A stretch of DNA of 64,000 nucleotides from Pseudomonas entomophila (GTDB lineage Bacteria > Pseudomonadota > Gammaproteobacteria > Pseudomonadales > Pseudomonadaceae): NCBI RefSeq assembly GCF_029478665.1, contig NZ_JARPQB010000022.1:1-64000 (forward strand), written 5' to 3'. Both the position numbers and the translations under genes were made by a program. Positions 44,468 to 52,689 of the stretch are shown here, in pieces. Positions within the stretch are counted from its first letter, which is position 1. Every line of letters begins with the position of its first letter. Below the pieces are notes generated by a model. That model worked only from the letters and a program-made list of their open reading frames with translations, had not been told where the DNA came from and did not search any database.

Positions 44468-45667
44468 ATGGATATAAAAGAGACTGGAAAGTACTGGGTT
44501 GGTACAGTGAGTTCAATTTCTGAACGAGAAAAATCAATGCAAAATGGCCATGAAGATATTAGGGTCGTAAATTTCGCATTGCTGCCGCTTGTTGCTCTAG
44601 GATTATTCGCAGTCATTGTGATCGGTTGGCGTTTCAGTGCGGTTGGTTCTATGTTGCTGTGGGCTTCTGCATGTCTTGTCTCGGGTGCGACTATCGGTTT
44701 TCTGTTTGGTATCCCTCGATCAGGCGTTCTGTACGAACAAAAAGACCCGAAGGGTAGGTCGAACGGTGTAGCTACATTAACGCAGGATCACCAAAATACC
44801 GGCGAGAAGGGCCGGCCGAACACCAATCTTGAGGAAATATCTGACTGGTTGACAAAGATTCTTGTTGGGCTGAGTTTAGTTAATCTTGCAGAGATCAAGG
44901 CGCATCTGGTTATGTTGAGTCGCATGGTTGCGGCCTCTTTGAGTGCGGCGCCGACGAATGTTGATGTTTCTGCTGGGACAGCCTTGGTCATAGGCTTTAC
45001 GGTGTTGGGTTTTTTATGTGGCTACCTCTATACACGTCTTTTTCTTCAGGGTGCGTTCATTCGCTCTGATAAACAATTGAATGGGTATGATAAAATTGTG
45101 GCTTCAGAGTTATCTAAAGGTGATTCTGGGATGAAACCTTTGGCTGGTGAACCCGCGGTGCCATCATCAACAGATAGGCAATCGGCCGAACGAATTCTAC
45201 AAGTCGCACCCATAAATAGACCGGATGAGGTTTTGGCTCCACTTAGGGCATTGGCTTCCGAGTATGAAAACTTGCGACGGATGATGCCTTCCGGTGAAGC
45301 GCGTACCTACAAAATGTCTGAAATCGTCAATGGTATGAGAAAGCTAGCCTTGGCAACTGACCCATATTTATCCAGGCTGGCGGAGAGCACATCGCCTGGT
45401 GAGCGGCTGGCAGCGATCATAATTTTGCAGATGAAGTTTCATCCTGATTATATTGAGTGGCTCGCTGATCGGTTGGTGATTGAGCCGGCCTTCAGTGCTT
45501 TTCAGGCTGTTAGTGCATTGCTGGCACGAATTAAAGTAGTTGGTTATCCTGAGCGACAGAGGATAAAAGCAGCCATTATTGAGGCCAAGAAAAAAATGGA
45601 TGAACATGGTGATAAGCCTAAAGAGGAGCAGGAGAAACTTATGCAGCAAATTATAGATTTTGAATAA
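44468..45667 (+). CDS. Membrane protein of unknown function
   Basis: The 399-residue protein has membrane segments at about residues 36-54, 61-81 and 172-194, with a conserved-looking stretch GRPNTNLEEISDWLTKILVG (116-134) between them and a soluble C-terminal half of about 200 residues. The NTNLEEISDWLTKI-type motif recurs in unnamed bacterial membrane proteins, some near defence genes, but I cannot name the family. GAGGAG precedes the ATG. Codon use is AT-rich like the M15 gene 72 nt upstream. Confidence 0.75.
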   Translation: MDIKETGKYWVGTVSSISEREKSMQNGHEDIRVVNFALLPLVALGLFAVIVIGWRFSAVGSMLLWASACLVSGATIGFLFGIPRSGVLYEQKDPKGRSNGVATLTQDHQNTGEKGRPNTNLEEISDWLTKILVGLSLVNLAEIKAHLVMLSRMVAASLSAAPTNVDVSAGTALVIGFTVLGFLCGYLYTRLFLQGAFIRSDKQLNGYDKIVASELSKGDSGMKPLAGEPAVPSSTDRQSAERILQVAPINRPDEVLAPLRALASEYENLRRMMPSGEARTYKMSEIVNGMRKLALATDPYLSRLAESTSPGERLAAIIILQMKFHPDYIEWLADRLVIEPAFSAFQAVSALLARIKVVGYPERQRIKAAIIEAKKKMDEHGDKPKEEQEKLMQQIIDFE

Positions 45668-45678
45668 ATAGCGAAATT

Positions 45679-45802
45679 GATGGCGGTTTGGCGTGGTAGA
45701 CCCTTGGGGCTGTTGGGTTCATTTTCGTCGGTTTGCAAACCCGATATAGCTGCCATCCATTGATTGGCGATAGTGCGTGGTGGATCCAACCTGATTTAGC
45801 GT
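45679..45802 (+). promoter_or_regulatory. Structured leader, truncated copy C
   Basis: Only the last element of the leader remains. GATGGCGGTT (45679-45688) pairs with AGCTGCCATC (45748-45757), and AGACC-CTTG-GGGCT forms the inner hairpin with a CTTG loop in place of TTCG. The four upstream hairpins are missing; the copy starts 12 nt after the stop of the membrane-protein gene. TTGATTGGCGATAGTGCGTG follows as in copy B. Confidence 0.6.
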
Positions 45803-45809
45803 CCTATGC

Positions 45810-46028
45810 ATGACCATCACACGTCTGTACAGAACCATTGCCTTCGCTCTGCGTCGCCCAGCTCTTGCGGCCAGCCCATCTCCAACCTTCTACCTGATCG
45901 ACAGTCAGTCCCTCGTCATCCGCGAAAACCGGAAGGTGTCCATGACTGACCCGGAATGCCTGTCTTCTATTCGGGGCTACGTCTGGACTTCCTCAGCCAA
46001 GCACCTCAGAAACCGGCCCATGTCGTAG
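45810..46028 (+). pseudogene. Truncated third copy of the small-ORF module, two ORFs fused
   Basis: The first part (MTITRLYRTIAFALRRP) matches the 46-residue peptide of copy B. A one-base deletion near 45940 removes its stop and joins it in frame to the start of the 76-residue ORF (MTDPECLSSIRGYVWT). After YVWT the similarity ends at the 3' end of the convergent AbiEii-like gene, so about 60 residues are lost. It is a remnant. Confidence 0.65.
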
Positions 46029-46663
46029 GCAATCCCTGTTGGCAAACTCACCACCTCACCCGTCAACAACCCTGTCAGCATCACAATGTCATTGCGGTGT
46101 TTACGAATGTTTCGGGAGTCAACCTGCTCTCCCGCAGACTTGCGCGCCGAGAGGTCCAGCCAAGCCTTGGCCTTGAAAGGAATCAGGCGGTCTGCACCGA
46201 TGTACGAGAGTGTGTCGTTCTGCCGGCGACCTGCGAGCAGAAAGGCGTAATAGCCTTCATCGAGCAGGATTGCCGAGAGGCTTGAGACGGATTCGTCGGT
46301 GGGGATTGGAGTCAGTGTGGCGTGCTCGGGGTGGTCGAACTCGTCGGGCGTTCGCGAGAACAGTTCGAGCTGCGCGGGGTAGGTTTCGTCCGTGGGGTTC
46401 TGGAACCGATAGAACACTGGGTGTGCGGAGCTGGCTTGGCGGATCTGGTAGCCACCGCTGTGGACGAATGCCCAGAACGCCGCGACGAACTGGCTGTCCA
46501 GCGCTTCGATGATCAGAACGATATCGAGGTCCTTGGTGGTCCTGAATGAAACACCGGCCTCGTCCATCACAAGTGAGGAAGCCCCCCCGCCAATCAGCAC
46601 GTACTGATCGCAATAGTGGCTGAAGTGCTGCCCGAAAAGCGTTAGTCCCCTGACCCCAACCAT
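45977..46663 (-). CDS. AbiEii-type nucleotidyltransferase toxin
   Basis: The 228-residue protein has a nucleotidyltransferase start, YVLIGGGASSLVMDEAG, with the metal-binding DLD at D45/D47 after RTTK, and a later KAKAWLDLSARK and KHRNDIVMLTGLL segment as in AbiEii/AbiGii. Such toxins modify tRNA or other substrates and are held by a winged-helix antitoxin. It overlaps the upstream gene by 22 nt. Its 3' end overlaps the remnant of module copy C on the other strand. Confidence 0.78.
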   Translation of the reverse strand: MVGVRGLTLFGQHFSHYCDQYVLIGGGASSLVMDEAGVSFRTTKDLDIVLIIEALDSQFVAAFWAFVHSGGYQIRQASSAHPVFYRFQNPTDETYPAQLELFSRTPDEFDHPEHATLTPIPTDESVSSLSAILLDEGYYAFLLAGRRQNDTLSYIGADRLIPFKAKAWLDLSARKSAGEQVDSRNIRKHRNDIVMLTGLLTGEVVSLPTGIAYDMGRFLRCLAEEVQT

Positions 46664-47661
46664 TCCACCCGCTCCCTGAGTTCATCGAGTGCCATCTGGA
46701 CGCGCTCATCCTGGCTATTGTCCAGGCTCAGGAGCAGGGAAGCTGCATCAGCACGGTTGCCGGATGTATCGAGGGTGTCGTAAGCCCAGATTTCCACCCA
46801 CGCCCGGGTATCATCCACCGATTGGCTGAGGTGCAGCGAGCCATCGGCAAGCAGCGCATCAAAACTCCGCTTGGTCATGCCGTAGACGGGTTGCGCGGGC
46901 GCGGTCAGGAGCGTTTGGCTGGCCAGGGCGGTTTCACCGGCCAGGAAAGCACCCTGGCCGAGAGGTGGTTCGGCGGAAATTGCGACTTTACGTTTCACCG
47001 GGGAGCGCAGGTAAGGCCGAACCTGTTTGAACAGCTCGGGCGCGCTGGCGCTGAAGGCATAGGCCTGCACCGCGCCTTTGGGTTGGCTGGCGATCAGTAG
47101 GCCAGTCTGAAGCAGTTGCTCCACGACCTTCGAGAGGGTCACGCGGCTGTAGTTCAGGTCACCCAGGAGTGCGCTGGCCGGGAATGGCGTGTCGTTGATC
47201 CCTCCTCGATAGAGGCGGGCAAGCAACATGGCCTGGGCAGCAGGGGGCAGTGCGCTGATGGCAGCCTGCTCGCGGCGTTGGCGGACACGTTCGCGCAGGT
47301 CCATGGCCAGTTCGGGGATGAACAACTGATAGCCAGGCTGGATGAAATTGAGCTGGTGGCTGATCAGGCTGCGGCGGTCGGCTGGGGACAATGCCTGATA
47401 GACGTAAATGGGCGAGGCATCGGTGGCTTTGCTTATCTGCGCGATGTGCTTGGTGAGGGTAACTGCACCTGGGTAGGTTGCAGTGGTGGGGACGAGCAGC
47501 AACAAGGGCAGCGGCGACGGCTTGAACTCGAGGGTGAGTTCGACGCAGGTGTAGGCGTCCAGAAGATGGTAGGGGAGCCTGGGGGATACCGGCTTCAGGT
47601 GAGTGGGTACACCGAGGACGGACTCAAGGTAGCGCTGGGTTTCCTTTTGTGGGTTGGCCAT
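46642..47661 (-). CDS. AbiEi-type winged-helix antitoxin
   Basis: This 339-residue protein has a central winged-helix segment (SALLGDLNYSRVTLSKVVEQLLQTGLL) and a C-terminal YGMTKRSFDALLADGSL region, as seen in large AbiEi-like or transcriptional antitoxins encoded before a nucleotidyltransferase. The start at 47661 (MANPQKETQ) is chosen; an in-frame ATG at 47718 lies in the operator region. The 22-nt overlap with the toxin gene and GTTAAC repeats in front suggest autoregulation. Confidence 0.72.
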   Translation of the reverse strand: MANPQKETQRYLESVLGVPTHLKPVSPRLPYHLLDAYTCVELTLEFKPSPLPLLLLVPTTATYPGAVTLTKHIAQISKATDASPIYVYQALSPADRRSLISHQLNFIQPGYQLFIPELAMDLRERVRQRREQAAISALPPAAQAMLLARLYRGGINDTPFPASALLGDLNYSRVTLSKVVEQLLQTGLLIASQPKGAVQAYAFSASAPELFKQVRPYLRSPVKRKVAISAEPPLGQGAFLAGETALASQTLLTAPAQPVYGMTKRSFDALLADGSLHLSQSVDDTRAWVEIWAYDTLDTSGNRADAASLLLSLDNSQDERVQMALDELRERVEWLGSGD

Positions 47662-47677
47662 GTCGAGGGTGTACCGT

Positions 47678-47737
47678 GTTAAGTAATTTTTTGAACTGTA
47701 AACCTGAGTAGTTAACAAATCAAAAAAATGGTTAACA
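47678..47737. promoter_or_regulatory. GTTAAC-repeat operator of the AbiE-type operon
   Basis: GTTAACA occurs at 47711-47717 and again at 47731-47737, exactly two helical turns apart, and a related GTTAAGT at 47678-47684. Reading on the minus strand, TTGATT-17 bp-TACAGT could be the promoter, so the two full repeats flank its -35 box. Confidence 0.5.
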
Positions 47738-47784
47738 GGTGGCGATTCGTCGAACGGAAAGGGTGACGAACTTCTCTACCGCTT

Positions 47785-47843
47785 GCGAAACGTTCTTCAG
47801 CCACGGCTTGGCGTCATAGCTGCAGTTGCGGTAGCCGCCCCAT
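47785..47843 (-). pseudogene. Fragment of the SLT transglycosylase gene
   Basis: About 60 bp ending in GTTGCGGTAGCCGCCCCA match 40998-41060 of the intact transglycosylase gene in the same orientation with a few differences. Both sides diverge immediately. It is a rearrangement scar or the remnant of a paralog at the right end of the accessory region. Confidence 0.7.
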
Positions 47844-47966
47844 TCAGGGGCTGATGCACCTGCTGGCCAAGCCGGCGCCTAAGGGAGCAGGCGGTCCAGC
47901 GTATTAAGAACGCGGCGGACACTTGGGCTTTTTTTCCTACGCCCACCACGCCAGCCCCACAACCGC

Positions 47967-48632
47967 TCACAGCCCAAAGTTGAACGCAACGGAGATACGC
48001 GGCCGGTTACCTTCGAAGCGCCGTACCGAATGCATCAACCACGAGGGGAACATGATGAATGTGCCGCTGCGCGCCGCGCAGGTGCTGCTGAACCCTGCCG
48101 CCAGGCAGTCTTCGACGCGCATGCGCAGCGCCGGGTTGTAGGTGGAGGCGACCATGCCGCGGGGGTCGATGAACTCGAGGTCGCCGCCAACGGCGGGGTC
48201 GTCCTCTCGGCCGCCGGCGTCCACCCAGTAAACGCCGGACCAGAACGCCCCGGGGTGGCCATGCAGCCCGTTGCTGTGGCCGGCCTGGTTCACGTTGGCC
48301 CAGGCGTTGAGGGTCCATTCGAAACGCGGCTCGATCAGGCCGTGTCGCTCGCTGTGCACGGCAGTCAGTTCGTTGGCGAAGGCTTTGGCGAAGCGCACCA
48401 GGGCCTCGCAGGCTTCGCCGCCCCACTGCGCGAAGTCACTGCTCGATTGCCAGCCGCCTTCGTTGCTGTGCCGGGCGCCACTGGAGTCGTTTGCCATGCG
48501 GCTGAGAATCAGGGTTCGCAGTTCGCCATTCAGGCGGGCGGCGTCGGGGTACTGGATGCTGGCCAGCGGGGTCGCGAACAGCCGGCGGATGTTGATGTGT
48601 TCAGGGTTCAGCAAGTGACTGCTCGGCTGCAT
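47967..48632 (-). CDS. TIGR02466-family putative 2OG-Fe(II) oxygenase
   Basis: This 221-residue protein has NGLHGHPGAFWSGVYWVDAG and GGDLEFIDPRG, then WLMHSVRRFEGNRPRISVAFN, the pattern of this putative oxygenase family; H201 and a histidine at 124 or 126 are the likely iron ligands. Substrate is unknown. The start at 48632 is preferred over the in-frame ATG at 48707 because the conserved part begins soon after it. Confidence 0.82.
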   Translation of the reverse strand: MQPSSHLLNPEHINIRRLFATPLASIQYPDAARLNGELRTLILSRMANDSSGARHSNEGGWQSSSDFAQWGGEACEALVRFAKAFANELTAVHSERHGLIEPRFEWTLNAWANVNQAGHSNGLHGHPGAFWSGVYWVDAGGREDDPAVGGDLEFIDPRGMVASTYNPALRMRVEDCLAAGFSSTCAARSGTFIMFPSWLMHSVRRFEGNRPRISVAFNFGL

Positions 48633-49120
48633 GGTGTCTCCAAGGTGCGCCCGCTTGCGGCTGGAGGCCCAGGTGGCGGAGCTTCGAATGGGGGCGCACT
48701 GTAGCAATCGCGGCAGCCGGCCAACTTTATGAACATTGCTAATGATTGTTAAAAAGTTTCAACGGCAGCGGTGGTGCTCTGCAGCTTTGCTCAGCGGCTG
48801 GTGTTGCCGACCCGCCATCGCGGGGCAAGCCCGCTCCCACGCCAGCGCAGCCTGGAAGGCTGGGTGATCGCTCGCGACTCCAGCGACTCCTTGGGTGCTG
48901 CCGAGGGTCGACAGGCTGCAAAATTCGTACTTTTGGCCACCTTATCGCGTATGGTGTCCACCAGATCACACTTGAATCGCCTGGTGTGCCACCGACATCG
49001 AGCATGGCATACCTGCCCTGCATTGGCCGGCCAGGCCCCCGCCTTACCTCGACTATTCTCATCAGCAGCATGGACCGCTCGGCACTGCTCAGCACAACGT
49101 CGCACGACATCGGGATAGGT
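48633..49120. other. Intergenic region with one REP arm
   Basis: About 490 bp between divergent genes. It includes a REP-like arm (CATCGCGGGGCAAGCCCGCT at 48821) and no supported gene. Open frames extending the downstream hydrolase to 48746 read through the REP and are not credible. Confidence 0.55.
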
Positions 49121-49933
49121 ATGACCCTGCAAAAGCGTAACAACGTGCATGTCGCTGGCAACGGCAGTGCCACCTTGATCTTGTCCCACGGCTTCGGTTG
49201 CGATCAGTCGATGTGGAAGTTGCTGCTGCCGCATCTCATCACGCGCTTTCGGGTGATTACCTACGATCTGGTAGGGGCCGGCCTGTCAGACCCTGCTGCC
49301 TATGAGCGCGACAAGTACGCTTCGCTCTGGGGCTATGCGGCGGATCTCAACGAGCTTGTCGATGCCTATGCCCAGGGGCCGGTGATCGTTGTGGGGCACT
49401 CGGTGAGCGCGATGATCGGCGCCCTGGCGGAGCGTCAGCGGCCAGGGCGCATCGCCGGCCTGGTGATGATTGGCGGCTCGCCCTGCTACGTCGATGCAGG
49501 GGGCTACACCGGTGGCTTTGCGCCGGATGAAATCCATGCCCTGCTCGCCACCCTGGACGACAATTACCTCGGCTGGTCCAGCACCATGGCCCCGGTGTTG
49601 ATGGGCGTGCCCGGGCAGCCGGAGTTGCAGGAGGCGCTCACCAGCAGTTTCTGCCGCACCGATGCGCAGATCGCCCGGCATTTCGCCCGGGTCATCTTCC
49701 TCTCGGACCATCGCGAGGATGTCAGCGGCCTGCCGGTGCCGACGCTGATCGTGCAATGCACGGGCGACCCGGTAGTGCCGGTTGCCGTGGGTGAGTACCT
49801 GCACAGGGTCCTGCCCGAAAGCCAGTTGAGCCTGATCGACAACATGGGCCATTACCCGCAGCTGAGCGCCCCGGGCGCCTGCTCGGCGGCCCTGGATGCT
49901 TTTTTCGCTCACTATGGGTTTGGTCATGGATGA
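49121..49933 (+). CDS. RsbQ-like alpha/beta hydrolase
   Basis: This 270-residue hydrolase has the nucleophile elbow VGHSVSAM (S94), D216 in CTGDPVVP and H244 in NMGHYPQ, spaced almost exactly as the triad of B. subtilis RsbQ, plus the N-terminal LSHGFGCDQSMW oxyanion region. RsbQ-type proteins hydrolyse a small, partly unidentified molecule and act with a PAS-domain partner. Here the next gene, overlapping by 8 nt, encodes a PAS-histidine kinase. GGATAGG precedes the ATG. Confidence 0.88.
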   Translation: MTLQKRNNVHVAGNGSATLILSHGFGCDQSMWKLLLPHLITRFRVITYDLVGAGLSDPAAYERDKYASLWGYAADLNELVDAYAQGPVIVVGHSVSAMIGALAERQRPGRIAGLVMIGGSPCYVDAGGYTGGFAPDEIHALLATLDDNYLGWSSTMAPVLMGVPGQPELQEALTSSFCRTDAQIARHFARVIFLSDHREDVSGLPVPTLIVQCTGDPVVPVAVGEYLHRVLPESQLSLIDNMGHYPQLSAPGACSAALDAFFAHYGFGHG

Positions 49934-51134
49934 CACCGCGTTGCTGTTCAGTGAGTCGTTTTTCGAGCACGCGCCCTGCGGGCTGGTGGTCATGGCCGTG
50001 GATGGCACGTTGTTGCGCTGCAACCAGACGTTCAGCAACTGGCTGGGCTATGACCGCGCGGGCTTGCGCGAGCGCAGTTTCGACCAATTGCTGACGGCGG
50101 CGGGGCGGGTCTTCCAGCTCACCCACTGGGGCCCGTTGATGAACCAGCAGGGCTCGGTGTCGGAAGTGAAGCTCGAGCTGCGCCATCGCGAGGGGCATGT
50201 GCTCTCGATGCTGCTCAACGGCGTGCGGCGGGAAACCGCCGAGGGTGTGCGCTACCACCTGGCGCTGGTCGGCACCACCGCCCGTGACCGCAACGAGCGG
50301 GCGGTGTTCGAGGCCATGCAGCGTGCCGAGGAGCTGCTGGCGCAGAAGGTTCGGGCAGAGGCCGCCTTGCAACGGGCCCAGGCCGAGCTGGCCACGGCCT
50401 ACGAAAACGCCCAGCGCCGCGCGGTGCTGGCCGAGCAGATGGTCGCCATTGCCAGCCACGACCTGAAAAACCCCATGACGGCGATCAAGATGGCCACCCA
50501 ACTGCTCGCGCGCGATGCGGGCTCCGACAGGGCCCGCCGCTTGCTGGGCAGCATTGACAGTTCGGCCGACCGGGCCCAGCGCATGATCGTCGACCTGCTG
50601 GACTTCGCCTCGGTGCGCCTGGGCCAGGGCATCCGTGTCAGGCGCCAGCAGGTCGACCTGCGCCGGGTGCTGGACCAGTGCGTGAGCGAGCTCAGGGTGA
50701 CCTTCGCCCATGCCCGTATTCGCCATCTGTCGCGAGGCCATGGCACCTTCGAGGTGGACCAGGACCGCTTGCAGCAGATGATCGGTAACCTGGTCGCCAA
50801 CAGCGTGGCCTATGGCGACCTGGGCTTGCCGATCACCGTGACCACCGACCTGGCGGACGACGGCGCGACCTTGAGCGTTCACAATCACGGGCCGGCCATT
50901 GCCGATGCGTTGGCCCCGACGCTGTTCGAGCCGATGACGCGGGGCAGCGAGCGCCAGGGTCAGCTGCGTTCCGTGGGCCTGGGCTTGTTCATTGTCAAGC
51001 AGATTGCCGAGGCGCACGGTGGCAGGATTGGCATGCGCTCGGATGCGACGTATGGCACTACCTTCACTGTTCAGTTGCCAGCCAGGGTGGCGTTGCCTGG
51101 CGCTGTTTCAGCCGCTGACGGGCAGGAACGGTAA
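49926..51134 (+). CDS. PAS-domain sensor histidine kinase paired with RsbQ-like hydrolase
   Basis: The 402-residue protein has an N-terminal PAS domain (about residues 8-120), a coiled coil (125-170), a HisKA domain with the phospho-acceptor H178 in IASHDLKNPM, and an HATPase domain with MIGNLVANSVAYGD and LGLFIVKQIAEAHGG. There is no membrane segment, so it senses in the cytoplasm. It overlaps the hydrolase gene by 8 nt. No response regulator lies next to it; the output partner must be elsewhere. The pair parallels RsbQ-RsbP, but with a kinase instead of a phosphatase. Confidence 0.88.
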   Translation: MDDTALLFSESFFEHAPCGLVVMAVDGTLLRCNQTFSNWLGYDRAGLRERSFDQLLTAAGRVFQLTHWGPLMNQQGSVSEVKLELRHREGHVLSMLLNGVRRETAEGVRYHLALVGTTARDRNERAVFEAMQRAEELLAQKVRAEAALQRAQAELATAYENAQRRAVLAEQMVAIASHDLKNPMTAIKMATQLLARDAGSDRARRLLGSIDSSADRAQRMIVDLLDFASVRLGQGIRVRRQQVDLRRVLDQCVSELRVTFAHARIRHLSRGHGTFEVDQDRLQQMIGNLVANSVAYGDLGLPITVTTDLADDGATLSVHNHGPAIADALAPTLFEPMTRGSERQGQLRSVGLGLFIVKQIAEAHGGRIGMRSDATYGTTFTVQLPARVALPGAVSAADGQER

Positions 51135-51376
51135 TCTGCCGCGCTCGCAGCGTTGATGCACAGAGTGACTTCTGAATGAAGGGCGAGCAAAGTCCATGGC
51201 GGCATCACGGGAAGCTGGGTGGCGGCAGGGCGCAGCGCGTTCTGGAGCGAGCAGGGGCTGTGTGTCGTGGCTGCCTCAGGGGCCGGGAGTCGGCTGTTGC
51301 TGGTTTCTCGGCTGTCGGGCGAATGGCAAGGACGCGAGGTGTTCGTGTCTCTCGATGTCGCGCAGTCAGCCTGAAA

Positions 51377-51667
51377 TTACTTGGCTAACCGCTCTGCCGC
51401 TTTGCGGTAAACCTGATCCCGCTCACGTGTATCCACGGCGATCACGAACACCACGACTTCCTGATCGATGACCTGATAGATCAATCGATATCCACTGCTG
51501 CGCAGCTTGACCTTGTAGCAGTCCGGGAAGCCATGCAGGCGGTTGGCTTCGACCCTCGGGTTGAGCAACACGGTTGCCAGCTTCTTCTTGAGTTGCTGGC
51601 GAATGGTGTCGCCGAGCTTCTGCCATTCCTTGAGTGCGCGTGCATCGAATTCGAGGCTATAGGTCAT
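51377..51667 (-). CDS. RelE/ParE-family toxin
   Basis: The 96-residue protein begins MTYSLEFDARALKEWQKLG and has RLHGFPDCYKVKLRSSGYRLIYQV, the RelE fold signature with basic catalytic residues. RelE toxins cleave mRNA in the ribosome A site. Its start overlaps the antitoxin stop by 11 nt, the normal operon order. Confidence 0.93.
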   Translation of the reverse strand: MTYSLEFDARALKEWQKLGDTIRQQLKKKLATVLLNPRVEANRLHGFPDCYKVKLRSSGYRLIYQVIDQEVVVFVIAVDTRERDQVYRKAAERLAK

Positions 51668-51896
51668 CCAGCGTTACCCTGACCCTCTGCGGCGCGGCCA
51701 GGCGTTCGCGTACCGTGGCGAGCAATGCTTCGTCTTCTTCGGTCAGCAACACGGGCTTGAACGGCAGTTGCCCGCGCTCAGCGACGTATTGCAGTGCCTG
51801 GCGCATCAGCTCGGAAGGGGTTACACCCAGTTTTTCCAGCTCACGGTAGGCGCGCACCTTGAGTTCGTCGTCGATACGCACATTGATGGACGCCAT
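51657..51896 (-). CDS. RelB/DinJ-family antitoxin
   Basis: The 79-residue protein begins MASINVRIDDELKVRAYREL, a ribbon-helix-helix DNA-binding domain, with GVTPSELMRQALQYVAE next and a toxin-binding tail. The start at 51896 is set by the RHH motif; the 40 upstream in-frame codons are not coding. It would neutralise the RelE protein and repress the operon. Confidence 0.92.
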   Translation of the reverse strand: MASINVRIDDELKVRAYRELEKLGVTPSELMRQALQYVAERGQLPFKPVLLTEEDEALLATVRERLAAPQRVRVTLDDL

Positions 51897-51909
51897 GCTT
51901 GCAGTCTCT

Positions 51910-51933
51910 TTGTAATGACAGTGGTCTGTACAA
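51910..51933. promoter_or_regulatory. Candidate RelBE operator
   Basis: ACAG-TGGT-CTGT (51918-51929) is palindromic and lies within TTGTA...TACAA (51910-51933), directly upstream of the antitoxin gene on the minus strand. This is where a ribbon-helix-helix repressor would bind. Confidence 0.5.
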
Positions 51934-52096
51934 TGGGCCAAGGCCGGCAATTGAGCAAGAGGGCCGACGCGCTTGCCGACGGGCGTGTCAGCCAATGCTC
52001 GCATACCACCATCCATGTGGCAGCTTGGCTCCGCAAGCCAGGCGATCCCCGCACGCGGCGGGCCGGTTCCTTAGCCGTTCCAACCGTGAAAAATGC

Positions 52097-52528
52097 TCAG
52101 AGCCCGCCCACCAACTTCGTCTCCAGCACACCTTTGCGGCCAACGGCCTCGGAAACCACGTGCAACTTGGCATCGGCGGCGCCAAAGCCCATTTTCATCT
52201 CTTGCCAGATAAACAGGTTCTTGCCCGGCTGGGCCTCGACCTTGATCACCCTCAAGGTGCCGGCGTCGGAAGCAATGGTGTGCGGCCCAGGCGTTACTTC
52301 CGCCACCAGGTAGGTGTGGGCCGCCGTTGCACCGATCATGCGGCCGTCGATCAGCACGTCGTACTTCGCGCCCGCGCCCATCGTTTCATTGCGATAGATG
52401 TAGACCCGTGTCATGCCTGGAACGGTCTCGAAACGCTTCATCTGGGCATCCACCATGGGGTCACCTTTAGGCACGGTGACACAGGCAGACAGCAGCATCA
52501 GCATCGAAGCGGCGAGCAACTTCTTCAT
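52097..52528 (-). CDS. DUF2846-type lipoprotein
   Basis: The 143-residue lipoprotein has lipobox MLLSAC (C16) and the body TRVYIYRNETMGAGAKYDVLIDG... with TYLVAEVTPGPHTI, typical of DUF2846 proteins. Function unknown. It stands alone, upstream of the RelBE pair on the same strand, in a cluster of lipoprotein genes. Confidence 0.82.
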   Translation of the reverse strand: MKKLLAASMLMLLSACVTVPKGDPMVDAQMKRFETVPGMTRVYIYRNETMGAGAKYDVLIDGRMIGATAAHTYLVAEVTPGPHTIASDAGTLRVIKVEAQPGKNLFIWQEMKMGFGAADAKLHVVSEAVGRKGVLETKLVGGL

Positions 52529-52689
52529 CGGACTTCCTTATCTTCACAAAAAACGGCGCGTGGCCAGGTTGGCAAGCGTTATACGCGTTGTGCAGTGGTA
52601 TTCCAACAAGCGGGTTTGCGGCTGGCCGTGGTGGTGTCGAAGACAGGCAGTCGCCCACATTCGGCCAAGCACTGCACGGCCCAATGGCC

